Source: Thermophagus sp052400625 (GTDB lineage Bacteria; Bacteroidota; Bacteroidia; Bacteroidales; Marinilabiliaceae). From it: 64,000 bases of DNA. The stretch lies in the NCBI GenBank assembly GCA_052400625.1, contig JBQTGH010000005.1; one strand, given 5' to 3'. A program made the position numbers and the translations under genes. How positions within the stretch are numbered: position 1 is the first letter of the stretch; each line of letters starts with the position of its first letter. Below, one piece after another: positions 1 through 9,217 of the stretch. The notes beneath the pieces were generated by a model, which saw nothing but the letters and a program-made list of their open reading frames with translations, did not search any database and was not told where the DNA came from.

Positions 1-1005
1 AAACTCCTTGTCACGAACACCTTGCATTTCTTTTCATTTTATATTGCTTCAGAATTGCGACACATCGCAATCAAAGAAATTCTTGAAAAGAAAAACGAAC
101 AATTACTAAAAACAGAAGAAGAACTAAAAAATAAAAACACACTACTTGACAACCTCAACAAAAGATTATCCAGAGCCAAACAAATTGTTGAAGAAAGTAA
201 CCGGTTAAAATCTGCCTTTTTGGCCAATCTAAGTCATGAAATAAGAACGCCCATGAATGTGATAATGGGCTTTACCGAATTATTAAGCGCAGAAGACATG
301 TCGTCCAATCAGCGACGAAATTACATTGACATTATCCAACAAAATGCCTCCCGGCTTTTGAATATCATGGATTCTCTCATCGATATTTCACGATTTCAGG
401 CCAAAAAAATTGGAAATGAACAACAGCCTTTTTCATTAAACAAAATTTTAAGACTGCTTTATTCCCATTATCTCTCAGAAATAAACATTTCCGGGAAACC
501 GTTAAACCTGAAAATGACCCCCGGAACAATTGATGGACAAGATACCGTGTTTTTTAACAAGGAAGCAATCTACAAGGTCTTAAACCATCTGATTGACAAT
601 GCCATTAAATTTACTGCTTCGGGTTTTGTTCATTTTGGCTATGAAGTAGTCGACAAACAAATCATTTTCTTTGTAGAAGACAGTGGAATAGGAATTCCCG
701 AAGGAAAAGAAAAAGAAATCTTTGATCTGTTCAGGCAAGGCGATCTTCGCCTAAGTCGTCAATTTGGAGGTACAGGCATCGGATTGGCTATTGCCAAAGG
801 CTTTGTGGGTGCCATGGGTGGAAAAATCTGGTGTAGTAATCGTGGAAAAGGGAATGGTGTCACAGGCGCCATATTCAAATTTGCTTTGCCATACAATCCT
901 TCCACTAAAGACCTTTACACAAGAGACAAAACAATGGATCCCAATGAAGGAAGTAAACGACAATTATCATTTCCTGCTGCAACCACCAAACTCAAAAATC
1001 TATAA
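1..1005 (+). CDS. Sensor histidine kinase, C-terminal part (N-terminus outside window)
   Basis: The reading frame is open from the first base, so the N-terminal sensor region is missing. What remains starts with a short coiled-coil linker (about residues 20-65), then a HisKA domain with the phospho-accepting H-box SHEIRTPMN, then a HATPase_c domain with the N-box (HLIDNAIKF), the G1 box (VEDSGIGIP) and the G2 region (GGTGIGLAIAKG). These are the motifs of a working kinase. It should autophosphorylate on His and pass phosphate to a response regulator. No receiver follows the ATPase domain, and the C-terminal tail of about 30 residues is not conserved-looking. The next gene is convergent, so the partner must lie upstream of the window or elsewhere. 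The first TTG at position 22 is not a credible start. Confidence 0.9.
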   Translation, partial: KLLVTNTLHFFSFYIASELRHIAIKEILEKKNEQLLKTEEELKNKNTLLDNLNKRLSRAKQIVEESNRLKSAFLANLSHEIRTPMNVIMGFTELLSAEDMSSNQRRNYIDIIQQNASRLLNIMDSLIDISRFQAKKIGNEQQPFSLNKILRLLYSHYLSEINISGKPLNLKMTPGTIDGQDTVFFNKEAIYKVLNHLIDNAIKFTASGFVHFGYEVVDKQIIFFVEDSGIGIPEGKEKEIFDLFRQGDLRLSRQFGGTGIGLAIAKGFVGAMGGKIWCSNRGKGNGVTGAIFKFALPYNPSTKDLYTRDKTMDPNEGSKRQLSFPAATTKLKNL

Positions 1006-1074
1006 AAGTTCACCTTTTATCGAAACCGTCAAACGACAGCATCTCCTATAGCACCATCAACATCTCATAATCAT

Positions 1075-2304
1075 TTAAAATGCGGCCATCAGCAAACCAA
1101 TATCTTTTGAAGGAATATTAAATCTATCGCCAATGGTATGATTGGTAAGAATTCCCTTGTAAAGATAAAGACCATGGCTCACCCCCATATCTTCCTTAAT
1201 AAGATGACTTACACCTCCTGCCATTGCTAACCGCAACAATACCGGAGCAAAAATATTACTTAAAGCAATTGATGCCGTTCGTGCCACACGAGATGAGATA
1301 TTATGTACCCTGTAATGAATAACTCCATGCTGAATGGTAACTGCCGATTTATGATTTGAAGAACCGCAGGCAGATCCGATGCATCCACCATTTCCCATAC
1401 TCAAATCGACAATTATCGACCCGGGCTTCATCCCTGCAATTTGATCTTCTGAAATTAAAAACCTGCTTTGGGGATCGAAATAGCGAAGACTACCAATAAC
1501 GGCATCGGCCGACTTCAGCGCTTTACTAAGGACCTGAGGATGAAGGATAGAAGTAAAAAGCCGTTGTCCGACGTTGCGTTCCAACTCCCGCAAATTTCGA
1601 TACGAATTATCAAACACTTTAACCTGACAGCCAAGCCCAAGAGCAGCTCTTACAGCAAATTCTCCGGCAGTACCTGCTCCTATAACCACCACCTCAGCGG
1701 GAGAAATACCGGTTATTCCTCCCAGTAAAACACCCTTCCCGTTCTTTTCCTTACTTAGATATTCCGAAGCAATCATTATGGCAGCGTAACCTTCAATTTC
1801 GCTCATGCTTCTTACCACCGGATAACACTCCGACTCATCTCTCAAAAACTCATACGCCAGAGCATTTATTTTCCGTTGCATTAACTGTTGGATGGATTTC
1901 CGATCCTGCTTAAACAGATGCAACAAAGAAATAAGCAACTGCCCTGACGATAAAAGCTGTCGTTCTTCCTCATCAGGGGGAGCTACTTTAAGAACGACCT
2001 CACAGCGAAAAGGATCTTCGTGATTATTAACAATCCGAGCACCTGCTTCCGAAAAGTCATGATCAAAATAATTGGCGGCATTGCCAGCACCGCTTTCAAT
2101 AATAATCTCATGCCCATTGGCAGTAAGCAGTTCCACACCTTGTGGTGTCAGTGGCACCCTATATTCACCTTCCTCCCGTTCGCGAGGTATGCCAAACGAC
2201 ATTGATTTCTGTCTTTTCCCTACTTCCATCAACTCTTCCTTAGGCATCAACCCCGTTTGATTCATGGCGAAATAATGCGATGCACTTTGTCCAATATCGC
2301 CCAT
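1075..2304 (-). CDS. ald: Alanine dehydrogenase
   Basis: NAD-dependent oxidative deamination of L-alanine to pyruvate and ammonia. The 409-residue protein has the AlaDh/PNT N-terminal domain (substrate Arg/Lys region around IPREREEGEYRVPLTP, then KVAPPDEEE) and a Rossmann domain with VIGAGTAGEFAVRAALGLG, followed by the family's DLSMGNGG-type segment. It carries about 35 residues before the conserved start of the fold; from memory this longer N-terminus is usual in Bacteroidetes members, so the ATG at 2304 is kept. It lies 243 bp downstream of tsaE on the same strand. The spacer has no clear promoter or terminator, so co-transcription is open. The family also includes NAD(P) transhydrogenase alpha subunits, but no beta subunit is nearby, which favours alanine dehydrogenase. 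Confidence 0.88.
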   Translation of the reverse strand: MGDIGQSASHYFAMNQTGLMPKEELMEVGKRQKSMSFGIPREREEGEYRVPLTPQGVELLTANGHEIIIESGAGNAANYFDHDFSEAGARIVNNHEDPFRCEVVLKVAPPDEEERQLLSSGQLLISLLHLFKQDRKSIQQLMQRKINALAYEFLRDESECYPVVRSMSEIEGYAAIMIASEYLSKEKNGKGVLLGGITGISPAEVVVIGAGTAGEFAVRAALGLGCQVKVFDNSYRNLRELERNVGQRLFTSILHPQVLSKALKSADAVIGSLRYFDPQSRFLISEDQIAGMKPGSIIVDLSMGNGGCIGSACGSSNHKSAVTIQHGVIHYRVHNISSRVARTASIALSNIFAPVLLRLAMAGGVSHLIKEDMGVSHGLYLYKGILTNHTIGDRFNIPSKDIGLLMAAF

Positions 2305-2547
2305 AAAACTAATCCGTCATTTACAACATTTGATTTCCGGCATAAGTTACAAAAAAAATATGTAGCCTTCAGAAATTAAATCGAGAATAAGCTACAGTCA
2401 CCCATCCAACAACAAGCTAATCCTCCAGTGTAGTTATATTATCCACAAAGCCCTTTATTGCCACTTTGTTTTGATTATCCGGTTCTGCCAAAGTTCCTCA
2501 CTCATTACGCCAGAACATCCCAACAACAAAGCATCAGAAATCCTTAT

Positions 2548-2970
2548 CTAGCCCTCGTAACGAAGCGAACGAGTCCCATCCGGATTCTCTGCCATCCAAA
2601 CATCCAATCGATCGGCAGGTAATACTTCGGCAATTTTTTCAGGCCATTCAATCAAACAGATATCACCACTGTAGAAATAATCTTCATAGCCAATGTCGAA
2701 TACTTCATTTACATTTTTTAATCGATAAAAATCAAAATGGAAAATACTTCTTTCGTCAGAGGTGACATACTTATTTACGATGGCAAAACTAGGGCTCGTA
2801 ACCGGATCCGAGACCCCCATCGCCCGACACAATCCCTTGATAAAAGTGGTTTTTCCAACCCCCATATCACCATAAAAGGCGACCACACTCTTCTTGCTTA
2901 ACACAGGCAAAAATGCTCTGGCCGCTTTTTCTATTTCCTGTTCCGACCGAATAGTAAGTAAATGCTCCAT
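2548..2970 (-). CDS. tsaE: tRNA threonylcarbamoyladenosine biosynthesis ATPase TsaE
   Basis: Small P-loop ATPase (140 residues, normal length) that works with TsaB and TsaD to make N6-threonylcarbamoyl-adenosine at position 37 of ANN-decoding tRNAs. The Walker A motif GDMGVGKTTFIKG, the SPSFAIVNKY segment, the FHFDFYRL strand and the IEWPEKI motif are all in the expected order. The gene lies 23 bp behind porX and is probably the last gene of the sprE-porX-tsaE transcript. A link between TsaE and type IX secretion is not known; the adjacency probably reflects conserved gene order in this phylum. Confidence 0.93.
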   Translation of the reverse strand: MEHLLTIRSEQEIEKAARAFLPVLSKKSVVAFYGDMGVGKTTFIKGLCRAMGVSDPVTSPSFAIVNKYVTSDERSIFHFDFYRLKNVNEVFDIGYEDYFYSGDICLIEWPEKIAEVLPADRLDVWMAENPDGTRSLRYEG

Positions 2971-2993
2971 TTTAATTTAAGTTCTTTAAATAA

Positions 2994-4547
2994 TCAAAGG
3001 GGAACCAATTCAATCAGAGGGACTAGCATCTCTTCCAAGGAGATGCCACCATGCTGAAATGAATCTTTATAATAATTAACATAGTAATTGTAATTATTGG
3101 GATAGGCAAAAAAGTCATCCCCCTTTGCAAAAATATAAGAAGTAGAAATATTTATGCGTGGCAAAAAGAAACTTTCAGGTTTTTTCACCTCAAAAACGTC
3201 TTTAGCCTTATAGGCTAAGTTTTTTCCCTGTTTGAATCGCAGATTGGTATTTGTATTTCGATCGCCAACAACTTTCAGGGGATGCTGAACCCGAATAGAG
3301 CCATGATCGGAAGTGAGGATTATGCGGACTTTTTCACCGCTAAGCCGCTTAAGCAATTCAAACAATGAAGAATGAACAAACCATGATCTTGTCAGGGAAC
3401 GATAAGCCGCTTCATCCGCGGCCAGTTCGCGGATCATCTTAAGCTCGGTACGCGCGTGTGAAAGCATATCAATAAAATTGAAAACAATCACATTGAGGTC
3501 ATAAGATTTTAGTTGATCGGAGTTTTCTGCCAGTTTTTTTCCCGATTCACTATCACTTATTTTGTGATAGGAAAAAGAAAAAGAACGACGCATACGATCT
3601 AAAAATGTCCCTATCAATTCTTTTTCGAATTGGTTTCGTCCCCCTTCTTCATCGTCATCGATCCAAAGGTCCGGATAGAATTCCTGAATTTGCAGAGGTA
3701 ATAAACCGGAAAAAAGAGCATTTCGTGCATATTGGGTTGAGGTCGGTAATATGCTGCAATATAAATGGTCGGCTGCCACATCAAAAAAGGGTCTAAGATC
3801 GGATCGAATGGTTTCCCACTGATCGAGTCTGAAATTATCAATAACTATCAACACCACTTTTTCTCCCTTATCGAGAAATGGGAGAACATAATCTTTAAAA
3901 ACCCTGTGCGACATCAAAGGCCCCTTCTTATCAATAAGCCAATTTTCATAATTGCTTTTGACGGTTCTTGCAAACAACTGATTGGCCTCATTCTTTTGCA
4001 TCTTCAATACTTCATCCATGGGGCTGTGTGTGCTTTGAAGTTCCAGCTCCCAATAAACCAGTTTTTTATACACCTCCTGCCATTCATTCCAGGAAAGATG
4101 ATCGCTCAGTCGGAAACCAATATTCGAGAATTCAGCTTGATAATCACTGGTTGCTTTCTGCGAGACTAAACGATCCCTGTCCACATGCCGCTTAATGGAC
4201 GACAATATTTGTGTAGGTTTAACCGGCTTGATCAGATAATCGGCGATTTTGCTTCCAATAGCCTGATCCATGATATCCTCTTCTTCACTTTTTGTAATCA
4301 TAATAACCGGCAGGCTGGGCCTCATCTCCTTAATCCTGAGGAGGGTTTCAAGCCCGCTCAGCCCGGGCATATTTTCATCCAGGAAAACCAAATCGAAATG
4401 ATTTTCCTCCAGAATATCCAGAGCATCATTTCCATTGGAAGCCGTATCTACCACAAACCCTTTCTGCTTAAGAAAAATCAAATGCGCTTTGAGATGCTCT
4501 ATCTCATCGTCGATCCATAATATTCTGATCTTTTTTATCTCTTCCAT
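2994..4547 (-). CDS. porX: PorX-type response regulator with PglZ (alkaline phosphatase-like) output domain
   Basis: Cytoplasmic response regulator controlling type IX secretion. Residues 1-120 form a CheY-like receiver with the acidic pair DD at 13-14, phospho-acceptor D57 (in LDENMPG), the T of MITKSEEE and the Lys of LIKPVKP. The rest (about 200-517) is an alkaline phosphatase superfamily PglZ domain with the metal-binding pieces VIDNFRLDQW, STQYARNA and TSDHGSIRV. In Porphyromonas gingivalis PorX acts with PorY and sigma factor SigP; that is established knowledge of the family. Here the gene follows sprE/porW by 32 bp, so regulator and secretion component are co-transcribed. The length of 517 residues is typical. 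Confidence 0.93.
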   Translation of the reverse strand: MEEIKKIRILWIDDEIEHLKAHLIFLKQKGFVVDTASNGNDALDILEENHFDLVFLDENMPGLSGLETLLRIKEMRPSLPVIMITKSEEEDIMDQAIGSKIADYLIKPVKPTQILSSIKRHVDRDRLVSQKATSDYQAEFSNIGFRLSDHLSWNEWQEVYKKLVYWELELQSTHSPMDEVLKMQKNEANQLFARTVKSNYENWLIDKKGPLMSHRVFKDYVLPFLDKGEKVVLIVIDNFRLDQWETIRSDLRPFFDVAADHLYCSILPTSTQYARNALFSGLLPLQIQEFYPDLWIDDDEEGGRNQFEKELIGTFLDRMRRSFSFSYHKISDSESGKKLAENSDQLKSYDLNVIVFNFIDMLSHARTELKMIRELAADEAAYRSLTRSWFVHSSLFELLKRLSGEKVRIILTSDHGSIRVQHPLKVVGDRNTNTNLRFKQGKNLAYKAKDVFEVKKPESFFLPRINISTSYIFAKGDDFFAYPNNYNYYVNYYKDSFQHGGISLEEMLVPLIELVPL

Positions 4548-4579
4548 AAGCTAGTTCTTCTAAGAAAAATGCTTTCCTG

Positions 4580-7375
4580 TTACTCATTTTTCGCCCTTTC
4601 GGTATAGGGGTACTTCGGTATTTCACTGTCATTAATAACAATGGATGAGCGATCACTTCCGGGCAGGTATTCTTCCAAAAAGAATTTCACATAATCATCC
4701 AAATCACCGGAATTATGAATTTGTTTCCAGTTGGTATCTGCAACAACCATCACCAATGGTTCATTGGCATTCTCTACACAAAAAACAGAAGGCTGATTAA
4801 TCAAAGAGAACAGATAATCAAGTGCAGTTCTTTGATCTTTAAATGGGCCGGTCATAAGGACCGTTCGCTCCGAAACCGACTGTGAAATTTCCAATTGAAG
4901 CCTTCCTGTGGCATAATGGTCAAAATTAAAATTGGCCAGCTGAAAGATCAGTTCATTAACATCGGTATTCTGATCAACAACGACGATCAGATGGTGAACC
5001 GAGTCCGTTGCCGTCAAAAATTTATTCGCCACCAACAATTTTTCTGTGGAAACTTGCCCTTCAGTAAATTTTGTAGAATCCGGTACGTCAAAATATGCAC
5101 CAAAATCAATTTTTCCCGGCTTTTCACCACTTTTTAACTTCTGCAGCCAGTAGTCAGCCACCTCTGCCTGTTGAGACTGTGGAAAATTATCCACAACTTG
5201 CTGCAATTGACTGGTGGTTAATTTGTCCTCATCCATCTGGGTATATGCCAATGCATTAAGCAGATAGGCTTGAGGCATCAGAGGCTCATAATTTTGGATC
5301 ATGATAGGCTTGGTTGCCTGGACCACGGATTGCCAGCTGCCTCTTTTCAAGTAAAGGTATGCGCGGTTATAGGTTTGTTCCATTTCCGTCTCCAACGCAT
5401 CAATATTTTCAAGAAAATCAGTATTGCTAACAATTTTAGCAAAACGACTTTGGGGGTAATTTTGTGTAATCACATTACTGTAATGCCCCATGCATTCTGT
5501 ATCGTTCAATTCCCTGCAGGCCAAATAGATTCCCATAAGAGTTTGCTCGACATATGGAGATTCAGGATATTGCGCCAAAAGTTGCTCAAATAAACTTACC
5601 GCTTCAGAATACTTATTAAAATTATTTGCCAGAATATTACCGGCATTAAACAATGCTTTTTCTATCCTGCGATGCGCTTCCTCCTTTTGTTCCGAATCTA
5701 AAGGTAATCCGGCCAAAAGGCTCTCGCGGTCTACCATTTCCGATTGAAACAATTCTGCAGGTTTCTCTGCGTTTGGTTGGGCAGAGGCGGGATTTTGAGC
5801 AAATGGATCATCGGGCATCACTGGATTATCTTCGGCTTGTTGCATCTGCATCTTTTTATTGGACCGACGCCAGTTGTCTTCCAACTTCAGACGGCCCCAT
5901 CGCTTTTCAAATTCCATTTTGCCCAGACTAACCATCATCTGGTTGTAAAAATACCATTCTCCCGACTCACTTGACATGCCGGAACTTATATTGCCAAAGT
6001 TACGATAAAAAAAGGCATCATCACTATTGTCAACAAATTGATCTGATGCCGCTTGTTCCTGCCTTTGTTCCAATAATTGCTCAATAAACAGGTCTCTTTC
6101 ATTCTCCGGCATTGATGCAATCCTCAGAAGACTATCTTCATATTCAATAACATTAAGATTTTCGGCCAGCGGTGACAGTTTTCTCTTTATTTGTTCAATT
6201 TCTGCAATACCTTGGTAATCCTCCGGCAGTGAAGTTAAGGTCGAATCGTAATAGGCATCGGCCGAAATGTAATTTCCCAATTCAAAACTGACATCTGCCA
6301 GTTGTTTAAAAACCATTCCTCTCAAGACAGGATTTTCAGCCGCGTACCCTGCAGCTAGTTGTAAATTAGCCAAGGCCATAATCGTATCTCCCTCCCGGAA
6401 CCAAGTATCTGCAATGGCATAATAAATCTGGCCACGAAAAAACTGATTTTTATATTCTGCGGCATACTTCTCCAGTATATCTCTCGACATTTCCGGATGA
6501 TCAGGGGCCCCTTCCAGAAGTGCTTGTTGAATTCTGGCATGTATGGTGGTTTCGTAGTCGGGTTTTAACTGTATCACCCTATCAAAAGCCTGTAAGGCAA
6601 TATTCCTTTTACCCAATTTTTGTGCGATCTGCCCAAGCACAAAATTCCACCGCACTTTCTCCCACCTATCATGGGTATTGCCAGCAGCCTGACGACAATA
6701 TTCCAACGCATTGATATAATTTCCTTGTGCCAGCCAAAACCAGGTCAGAGTAGATTGTTCCAATACAAAATAACGTTTTTCTCCCCCGGCTTCCGATTGA
6801 TAAAGTTTCAATAATCGATCAGCATTTTCAAAGTCCTCGAGTTCAATATAGGCACGTGCCATCCACAGAAAAGCTTCCAGTCGCACCTTTTGCCCGGGGA
6901 ATACCTGCAACACCATGTCAAAAGCACTAATGGCCTCATACCATTTTTGAGAATAGATATGTGCCTTTCCAATTAACATCCATGCATCATCCACCCAACG
7001 GTTGAATTCATTCTGATCATAAAAATCACGATACTCGATGTTGGCAGAGGTTGGCTTTTTCCCGGGCTTTGCAGTGATAGAATGTTTTTCAATCAGTTTC
7101 TGTCCTTTTCGAATGGCCCGGTTCATCTGCGACAGGGGCACTTGTCCCTGAGCCTGATTACAATAGGCAAACATGGGCAGCAAATCAAAAAAGTCATTAT
7201 TCAGTGATTGTCGCATTTGCTGCCGCCCCTCTTCAAAACTTTGAAGACCGTTAAACAAAACATTATACTTGGCAGTAAGATTGTGATAACTTCTGGAAAC
7301 CCAAGTGTTTTTCTTCGTAGAACAATGAACGAAGAGCAACAACGTTACTAAATATATCAGGTATTTTCTCTTCAT
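4580..7375 (-). CDS. sprE: Type IX secretion / gliding lipoprotein SprE (PorW)
   Basis: Outer-membrane lipoprotein needed for type IX secretion and gliding (SprE in Flavobacterium, PorW in Porphyromonas). The N-terminus has a Lys/Arg start, a hydrophobic stretch and a lipobox ending at Cys19 (LLFVHC). Many tetratricopeptide-like helices follow, for example around WYEAISAFDMVLQVFPGQ, ALQAFDRVIQLKPDYET and AVSLFEQLLAQYPESP. A Gln-rich low-complexity linker sits near the middle, and the C-terminal quarter looks like small globular repeats. Length is 931 residues. It is the first gene of the sprE-porX-tsaE set, and a TATCTTTG box lies about 95 bp before its start. Confidence 0.9.
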   Translation of the reverse strand: MKRKYLIYLVTLLLFVHCSTKKNTWVSRSYHNLTAKYNVLFNGLQSFEEGRQQMRQSLNNDFFDLLPMFAYCNQAQGQVPLSQMNRAIRKGQKLIEKHSITAKPGKKPTSANIEYRDFYDQNEFNRWVDDAWMLIGKAHIYSQKWYEAISAFDMVLQVFPGQKVRLEAFLWMARAYIELEDFENADRLLKLYQSEAGGEKRYFVLEQSTLTWFWLAQGNYINALEYCRQAAGNTHDRWEKVRWNFVLGQIAQKLGKRNIALQAFDRVIQLKPDYETTIHARIQQALLEGAPDHPEMSRDILEKYAAEYKNQFFRGQIYYAIADTWFREGDTIMALANLQLAAGYAAENPVLRGMVFKQLADVSFELGNYISADAYYDSTLTSLPEDYQGIAEIEQIKRKLSPLAENLNVIEYEDSLLRIASMPENERDLFIEQLLEQRQEQAASDQFVDNSDDAFFYRNFGNISSGMSSESGEWYFYNQMMVSLGKMEFEKRWGRLKLEDNWRRSNKKMQMQQAEDNPVMPDDPFAQNPASAQPNAEKPAELFQSEMVDRESLLAGLPLDSEQKEEAHRRIEKALFNAGNILANNFNKYSEAVSLFEQLLAQYPESPYVEQTLMGIYLACRELNDTECMGHYSNVITQNYPQSRFAKIVSNTDFLENIDALETEMEQTYNRAYLYLKRGSWQSVVQATKPIMIQNYEPLMPQAYLLNALAYTQMDEDKLTTSQLQQVVDNFPQSQQAEVADYWLQKLKSGEKPGKIDFGAYFDVPDSTKFTEGQVSTEKLLVANKFLTATDSVHHLIVVVDQNTDVNELIFQLANFNFDHYATGRLQLEISQSVSERTVLMTGPFKDQRTALDYLFSLINQPSVFCVENANEPLVMVVADTNWKQIHNSGDLDDYVKFFLEEYLPGSDRSSIVINDSEIPKYPYTERAKNE

Positions 7376-7469
7376 CTATAGAATCCTGCTGATAATACAT
7401 TATTAACTGTTATGCAGCAAAAATATTTTCCTAAGTGGATGAGAAAAAATATTTTTATGCATTCAACAA

Positions 7470-7477
7470 CAAAGATA
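7470..7477 (-). promoter_or_regulatory. Bacteroidetes-type -7 box in front of sprE
   Basis: On the minus strand this reads TATCTTTG, a match to the Bacteroidetes -7 consensus TAnnTTTG. It would give a leader of roughly 90 bases before the sprE start at 7375. No good -33 TTTG was found. It lies only 20 bp before the divergent regulator gene at 7497. Confidence 0.45.
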
Positions 7478-7496
7478 ATCATACCAACGGAAGAAC

Positions 7497-8840
7497 ATGA
7501 GAGTGGATATCATTGAAGATGACCCTGTTTTTAATCGAATTATTGAAGAGATTATAACCAAAAGCGGGAATCATGAAATTAATACCTATTTCAATGCAAT
7601 AAGTTTTTTAAATCAACGATCTCCCTCTCCGGATATTGTAACTCTCGACCTAGGATTGCCGGATATTCACGGCTCCGAATTAATGAAAAAAATAAAAAAT
7701 CTCTATCCTGAAACCGAAGTCATAATAATCTCCGGTCAAAATAAAATATCTCTGGCCGTACAACTACTCAAAGAAGGCGCATACGACTATATCGCCAAAG
7801 ATGAAAATATCAAAGAGAGACTTTTACACACTCTGAAAAAAATTGAAGACCATCAGAGACTAAAGCAGGAATTAATAGATCTCAAAACCGAGATTGCCGT
7901 TCGGTACCAATTTCAACAAACGATCATTGGAAACAGTAAGAACATAAAAAACTCATTTCCTCTTATTGAGAAGGCCATTAAAGTTCCCAATATAAATGTT
8001 TCACTTCACGGCGAAGGGGGTACCGGAAAGAGCTTAACAGCCAAGATCATTCATTATAATTCACAACGAAAGAATCATCCTTTTGTATCGCTGAATGTCA
8101 CACCTAAAATGAATGACCAACTAAAAAGCTTGTTATTGGGCATCGAAAAAAACGATTCGGAAGGAAATACCAAAATCATTCAAGGAAAAATAGAGGAAGC
8201 CGGCGAAGGCACTTTATTCATTGATGAGATTGCATTTTTGAATCCAGAAATACAATCGCTGCTTTTAAATATTCTTCAGGATAGAAGAATAACCAGAATT
8301 GGCGGCAAGAAAGAAATCCCTGTAAAGTGCCGCTTTATTTCTGCCACCTGTTTCGACCTTTTAAAGGAAGTTAAAGAACAGAAGTTCAGGGAAGATCTTT
8401 ACTATCATCTTATCGGATTACCCATATCCCTGCCTCCCCTCAGAGAAAGAGGAAATGACATTATACTGCTTGCATCCGAATTTCTGAAAGTCTTCTGTCA
8501 GGAAAACGGATTACCTGCCTCCTCTTTAACCCCTACTGCAAAAAAGAAACTTCTTTCTCATTCTTTCCCGGGAAACATCAGAGAATTAAAAGCCGTTATC
8601 GAATTGTCGGCCGTTCTCTCCAACGATGGCATAATAGACGAGAAACACATTATTTTTAACGCATCGGAACCAGCTCCCGCGCTATTTCATGAAGAACTTA
8701 CCCTCAAGGAATACAATGAAAGGATCATCCTCTACTTCCTCGGGAAATACAAAAATGTAATGACAGTGGCTAAAAAACTGAATATTGGGAAATCTACCAT
8801 TTATAATTTACTAAAAAGTAAACATTCCGAAATTCAATAA
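7497..8840 (+). CDS. NtrC-family-like response regulator (receiver, AAA+, Fis-type HTH) lacking GAFTGA
   Basis: Three-domain regulator of 447 residues. The receiver (1-120) has acidic residues at 7-9 and phospho-acceptor D51. The AAA+ domain (about 145-370) has Walker A GEGGTGKS at 172-179, Walker B EGTLFIDEI, and the arginine-finger segment FREDLYYHLIGLPISLPPLRERG. The C-terminal Fis-type helix-turn-helix is VMTVAKKLNIGKSTIYNLL. The loop that contacts sigma-54, normally GAFTGA, is replaced by a KNDSEGN-like segment between LLLGIEK and KIIQGKIEEA. Without that loop the protein may not open sigma-54 promoters and could act as a sigma-70-type regulator or as an ATP-dependent DNA-binding protein. 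No partner kinase is adjacent. Confidence 0.9.
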   Translation: MRVDIIEDDPVFNRIIEEIITKSGNHEINTYFNAISFLNQRSPSPDIVTLDLGLPDIHGSELMKKIKNLYPETEVIIISGQNKISLAVQLLKEGAYDYIAKDENIKERLLHTLKKIEDHQRLKQELIDLKTEIAVRYQFQQTIIGNSKNIKNSFPLIEKAIKVPNINVSLHGEGGTGKSLTAKIIHYNSQRKNHPFVSLNVTPKMNDQLKSLLLGIEKNDSEGNTKIIQGKIEEAGEGTLFIDEIAFLNPEIQSLLLNILQDRRITRIGGKKEIPVKCRFISATCFDLLKEVKEQKFREDLYYHLIGLPISLPPLRERGNDIILLASEFLKVFCQENGLPASSLTPTAKKKLLSHSFPGNIRELKAVIELSAVLSNDGIIDEKHIIFNASEPAPALFHEELTLKEYNERIILYFLGKYKNVMTVAKKLNIGKSTIYNLLKSKHSEIQ

Positions 8841-8947
8841 TCGGATGGATATTCAAAATGGCCTCCCGTCAGTCCAAAGAGTTTCTCTCCCAAATTATGT
8901 CATCGGGTGTCAATGAAAGCATGGCCGGCAGGACTCGACTTCCGGTC

Positions 8948-8975
8948 CCGTCTGATTCCTTTTGAGATCAGACGG
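8948..8975. terminator. Hairpin between convergent genes, overlapping the NifU-like stop codon
   Basis: Perfect 9-bp inverted repeat CCGTCTGAT / ATCAGACGG with a T-rich 10-base loop. It lies between the plus-strand regulator (ends 8840) and the minus-strand NifU-like gene, and includes that gene's stop codon (8968-8970). No long U tract follows on either side, so termination is inferred from position and shape. Confidence 0.5.
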
Positions 8976-9210
8976 CCTCCACTTTAACGATCTCCGGGAC
9001 TCTTTGCTTCACCACCATTTCCACGCCCCCTCTGAGGGTTTGCAGACTCATGGGACATCCGTTACAGGAACCTGTCAGCTTTACCTTTACACACAAATCG
9101 TCAGTAATTTCTATAAATGAAATATCACCACCATCCGATTTAAGATATGGCCGAACCACATCCAGTGCTTCTAAAACCCTTTGGGTCAGTTTTTCCCGCT
9201 CTGCATCCAT
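8968..9210 (-). CDS. NifU C-terminal domain protein (Nfu-type iron-sulfur scaffold/carrier)
   Basis: 80 residues consisting only of the NifU_C/Nfu domain: KSDGGDISF, then GSCNGCPMSLQTL with the CxxC pair that binds a bridging 4Fe-4S cluster between two subunits. Such proteins carry clusters to target enzymes. The gene follows mrp by 7 bp, and Mrp ATPases are also iron-sulfur carriers, so the two form one cluster-delivery operon. The start at 9210 is the only reasonable one (MDAEREKLTQRV). Confidence 0.92.
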   Translation of the reverse strand: MDAEREKLTQRVLEALDVVRPYLKSDGGDISFIEITDDLCVKVKLTGSCNGCPMSLQTLRGGVEMVVKQRVPEIVKVEAV

Positions 9211-9217
9211 GATTTAA

